Below, piece by piece: positions 61,325 through 64,000 of a DNA stretch of 64,000 nucleotides. The notes under the pieces were generated by a model. It was not told the origin of the DNA. It searched no databases and saw nothing but the letters and a program-made list of their open reading frames with translations. The stretch's first letter is position 1; each line of letters opens with the position of its first letter. The stretch comes from JACCTU01 sp963798985 (GTDB taxonomy: Bacteria; Actinomycetota; Thermoleophilia; Gaiellales; Gaiellaceae): contig CAWCVL010000001.1 in assembly GCA_963798985.1 (NCBI GenBank), positions 1-64,000 of the forward strand, written 5' to 3'. The translations under genes and the position numbers were made by a program.

Positions 61325-62311
61325 AGAGGCGCTTCCTCAACCGGAACAAAGCGGTACAAGCCGAACCGATGCCCATGGCATTCGAAGCGGCCCGTGGACG
61401 CGCGGCGATCGAGGAGAGCCGCGAGATCATGGTCGTGCTCGACCGTGAGGGCCGCGTCGTCGCCGCGAGCCGCCGCGCCCGCGAGGCGCTGCCGGACCTC
61501 GAGCTCGGGCAGCGACTGTCCGACGAAGCCCGCAACGCCCGACGGCCGGTCGAGGTTCCCTACGACGCGCTCGGCGAGCGCGAGACGCTCCTCTACCTGA
61601 GCGAGCCGTCGGAGAACGCCGCGTACGACGAGCTGCGCGCCGGCTTCACGGCCGCGGTCTCGCACGAGCTCCGGACGCCGCTCGCGCGACTCCTCTCGCT
61701 GCTCGAGACGGCTGCGCTTCCGGGCGAGGATCCTCTGGAGCTGATCGACCGAGCCCGGCGGGAGGTCGAGCAGATCGGCGAGCTGATCGACGACGTGCTC
61801 TTCCTCTCGGAGCTCGAGACGGGACGCCAGGTCGTGGCGCTCGGCGCGACGCCGATCAGGGAGACCGCCGAGGACGTGGTCGGCGGCCCTCGCCGAGTCG
61901 GCCGACCGAGCCGACGTCACGCTGGAGGTGGACGTCCCGGACGGGCTCGAGGTTCCGCTCCGACCGAGGATGCTGCGCGTCGTCCTGGAGAACCTCGTCG
62001 CGAACGCGATCCGCTACGCGGGGCCCGGCGCGCGCTGCCGGATCTCCGCGGAGGCCGGCGACGGCGACGTCGTCCTGACGGTCGCCGACGACGGGCAGGG
62101 AGTCGGCCCGGGCGACCTGCCCCGGCTGTTCGAGCGCTTCTACCGCGCCGACCGTGCGCGCTCGTCGCGCGGCACCGGGCTCGGGCTCGCGATCGTCAAG
62201 CACGTCGTGACCTCCGCGGGCGGGACGGTCGAAGCCACCAGCCCGCCGGCGAGGGGCCTCACGATCCGCTCGCGCTTTCCCGTCCCGACACTTGAGGTGC
62301 GCGAGCGGTGA
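61318..62311 (+). CDS. PhoR-like histidine kinase without membrane segments, one frameshift
   Basis: About 331 codons. PAS-like N-terminus EIMVVLDREGRVVAASRRAR, then the H-box AAVSHELRTPLARLLSLLE at 61650. A frame switch near 61888 leads into the ATPase domain: LRVVLENLVANAIRYAG (N box), VADDGQGVGPGDLPRLFERF and GTGLGLAIVKHVV (G box). No transmembrane helix is visible, unlike classical PhoR, so the signal is probably received inside the cell or via a partner. GTG 61318 chosen; ATG 61369 is an alternative. Confidence 0.85.
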
Positions 62312-62333
62312 ACGTGTGGTGAGAAGGCCGTGA
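62307..62333 (-). promoter_or_regulatory. Pho-box-like array between the kinase and ATP-grasp genes
   Basis: GGTGA at 62307 and 62318 and CGTGA at 62329, 11 bp apart; on the minus strand GTTCACC, TCTCACC and GTTCACG cores. It overlaps the kinase stop and the ATP-grasp start. Its orientation is opposite to the downstream genes. Confidence 0.55.
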
Positions 62334-63207
62334 ACCCGGTGGCGCCGCCGGCCGTCGCTCCCCGATGCTGTGGACCGATGCTCGCGCTCGTCGCCCACCG
62401 GCGCACCGGCACGAACGCACTCCTCGCCGAGCGAGGCGCGACGATCGTCACGCCCCGGGCCGCGCTGAGGACGCTCGGGGCCCGGCGACGTCGCGCTCGG
62501 CCCGGCTCGACGTCCGCCCGAGCCTCGACGGGATCGAGCCCGGGCTCTGGTCGCTGCGCCGGCTCGAGCGGCAGGGCGTCTCGGTGCTCAACCCGCCCGA
62601 CGCGCTCGTCGCGATGCACGACAAGCTCGAGACGGCGCTCCGACTGCGGGCCGTCAACCTGCCGCACCCGCGCACGGCGTTCCTCCCCGCAGGCGCGAGC
62701 CCGTCCGGGATCGAGCTGCCGGTCGTGATCAAGCCGCGCTTCGGCAGCTGGGGCCGCCACGTGCACCTCTGCACGACGAAGCGCTCGCTGCGGCGCTGCC
62801 TGCAGCAGCTCCGCGACGAGCCGTGGTTCCGCGAGCAGGGCGCGATCGCCCAGGAGCTGATCGAGCCGACCGGCCGCGACCTGCGCATCCTCGTCGCGGC
62901 GGGCGAGGTCGTGGGCGCGATCGCGCGGGTCGCTGCGAAAGGAGAGTGGCGCACCAACGTCGCGCTCGGGGGCACCCGGCACCCGGCGATCCCGGGTCGA
63001 CGCGCCAGATCGCTCGCGCTCGCCGCGGCGGCGGCCGTCGGTGCCGACCTCGTCGGCGTCGACCTCCTCCCGCGCGGTCGCTCGCACGTCGTCCTCGAGC
63101 TGAACGGCGCGGTCGACTTCACCCCCGAGTACGCGCTCGACGGGAACGACGTCTTCGCCCAGGCGCTGCTGGCGCTCGGAGCGCGCTCGCTCCCGCAAGC
63201 CGCCTAA
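62330..63207 (+). CDS. RimK/LysX-type ATP-grasp ligase, two frameshifts
   Basis: About 292 codons. From GTG 62330 (AGAAGG upstream) or ATG 62378. After compensating switches near 62478 and 62508: DGIEPGLWSLRRLERQGVSV, NPPDALVAMHDKLETALRLR, then ELPVVIKPRFGSWGRHVHLC (ATP loop), AQELIEPTGRDLRILVAAGE and LELNGAVDFTPEY with the metal-binding Asn. RimK-like enzymes attach amino acids, often Glu, to a carboxylate. It lies between a PhoR-like kinase and pstS, an unusual place for this family. Substrate unknown. Confidence 0.8.
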
Positions 63208-63211
63208 GGTC

Positions 63212-63242
63212 GTTACCAGATCGTCACCAGACGTTGACCGCC
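63212..63242 (+). promoter_or_regulatory. Pho box upstream of the second pstS
   Basis: ACC at 63215, 63226 and 63237, exactly 11 bp apart, within GTTACCAGATC, GTCACCAGACG and GTTGACC. Same phase and spacing as the box before the first pstS. Confidence 0.7.
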
Positions 63243-63312
63243 CCTCGACCCACCGCACCAACCGGGGTCCGGACAATTCACGGCAGCCCAGCAACGAAAG
63301 GATCCTCTTCGC

Positions 63313-64000
63313 ATGCGCGCACTCGGTTTCACCATGGTCCTGCTCGCCCTCGTCGCCGCCGGGTGCGGCAGCGACCGCGACAACAGCTCGGCCGACACCG
63401 GCCCGGCCGCGACCAGCGACCTCTCCGGCCGGATCCAGGCGGACGGCTCGAGCACCGTTGGCCCGTACGCGACCGCCGCGGCAGAGCGGTTCCAGGCGGA
63501 GAACCCCGACGTCCAGATCACCGTCGGCGTCTCCGGCACCGGCGGCGGCTTCGAGCGCTTCTGCGCCGGAGAGACCGATCTCTCGAACGCTTCCCGCGCG
63601 ATCAAGGACGAGGAGAAGCAACTGTGCGCTGACAAGGGGATCGAGTTCGTGGAGTTCCAGGTCGCGAACGACGCGCTCACGGTGGTCGTGAACCCGGAGA
63701 ACGACTGGGTGGACTGCCTCACCGTCGAGCAGCTGAAGAAGATCTGGGACCAGGGCTCCAAGGTGAAGTCGTGGAGCGACGTCGATCCCTCGTTCCCCGA
63801 CGAGTCGATGAAGCTGTACGGCGCCGGCACGGACTCCGGAACGTTCGACTACTTCACCGACGCGATCAACGGTGAGGAGGGCCGGAGCCGCTCCGACTAT
63901 TCGGCGACGGAAGACGACAACGTGACCGTGCAGGGCGTGTCCGGCGACAAGGGCGCGCTCGGCTACTTCGGGCTGTCGTACTACGAGCAGAACAAGGACA
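63313..64000 (+). CDS. pstS: Phosphate-binding lipoprotein PstS, 3' end outside the window
   Basis: First 229 residues. ATG 63313, AAAGGA nearby. Lipobox in MRALGFTMVLLALVAAGCGS, Cys at 18, so membrane-anchored. Binding-site segments IQADGSSTVGPYATAAAERF, VGVSGTGGGFERFCAGETDL, KLYGAGTDSGTFDYFTDAIN and GVSGDKGALGYFGLSYYEQN. Paralogue of the secreted PstS at 55412. The pst transporter genes may follow beyond 64 kb. Confidence 0.9.
   Translation, partial: MRALGFTMVLLALVAAGCGSDRDNSSADTGPAATSDLSGRIQADGSSTVGPYATAAAERFQAENPDVQITVGVSGTGGGFERFCAGETDLSNASRAIKDEEKQLCADKGIEFVEFQVANDALTVVVNPENDWVDCLTVEQLKKIWDQGSKVKSWSDVDPSFPDESMKLYGAGTDSGTFDYFTDAINGEEGRSRSDYSATEDDNVTVQGVSGDKGALGYFGLSYYEQNKD

Overview
The window is about 64 kb of GC-rich bacterial DNA with dense genes, many GTG/TTG starts, short overlaps and several apparently leaderless genes. 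The gene set points to a soil actinomycete-like bacterium, probably class Thermoleophilia (Gaiellales/Solirubrobacterales). The supporting genes are a ~1600-residue NAD-glutamate dehydrogenase, an FtsZ with a long N-terminal extension coupled to ParA, Lhr helicase, LigD-type polymerase, ACC deaminase, and Pho boxes of the 11-nt direct-repeat type. The class assignment is inference. About 20 genes carry single-base reading-frame breaks, some of them in essential-looking genes and some in short homopolymers. Most are probably uncorrected indels in a draft assembly, and they are densest in the first 4.5 kb.

Layout. 1-5.8 kb: a BREX phage-defence locus on the minus strand (brxA, brxB, brxC, start of pglX), with brxC and pglX heavily frameshifted. 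6-7 kb: a DUF4268 nuclease-like protein. 7.3-8.4 kb: divergent VOC/TetR pair with readable promoters and an operator. 8.7-16.6 kb: NAD-GDH, YbaK, a Tat-exported cyclase-family protein, ACC deaminase and a DUF892 protein. 16.6-19.3 kb: HTH/nucleotidyltransferase pair, eIF2B-like protein, PhnB-like VOC. 19.3-25.3 kb: hydrolase-adenylate cyclase fusion, HxlR-SCP2 regulator divergent from an MFS exporter, a membrane protein with nine 18-residue repeats, and a cyclic-nucleotide-binding protein. 25.4-30.8 kb: VapBC, aminotransferase, FAH hydrolase, and a PIN-toxin gene bracketed by two copies of a ~118-nt element, each starting just downstream of its own predicted promoter. 31-40.6 kb: gamma-glutamyltransferase, flippase-like protein, FtsZ-ParA, AzlCD, and a Nei-type glycosylase divergent from a CarH-like B12 regulator. 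40.6-54.5 kb: lipoprotein, Lhr, DUF2182-DUF1326, HhH-GPD protein, Nudix, OsmC, FAD oxidoreductase, LigD polymerase, acyl-CoA dehydrogenase and an amidohydrolase. 54.5-64 kb: a phosphate/polyphosphate block.

The phosphate block is the most coherent part. Two very similar PhoB-type regulators each stand divergently beside a PstS gene or a histidine-kinase/ATP-grasp/PstS run. One regulator is translationally coupled to polyphosphate kinase and exopolyphosphatase. Between them are four arrays of three 11-bp-spaced TCACC-type Pho-box units. A CHAD protein, which belongs to a polyphosphate-binding family, sits in the same block.

The best candidate for something undescribed is the duplicated ~118-nt element around the PIN gene at 29.0-29.8 kb. 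One copy would be the toxin mRNA leader. The other would be a free-standing, terminated small RNA just downstream. No tRNA, rRNA or CRISPR array was recognised by eye.
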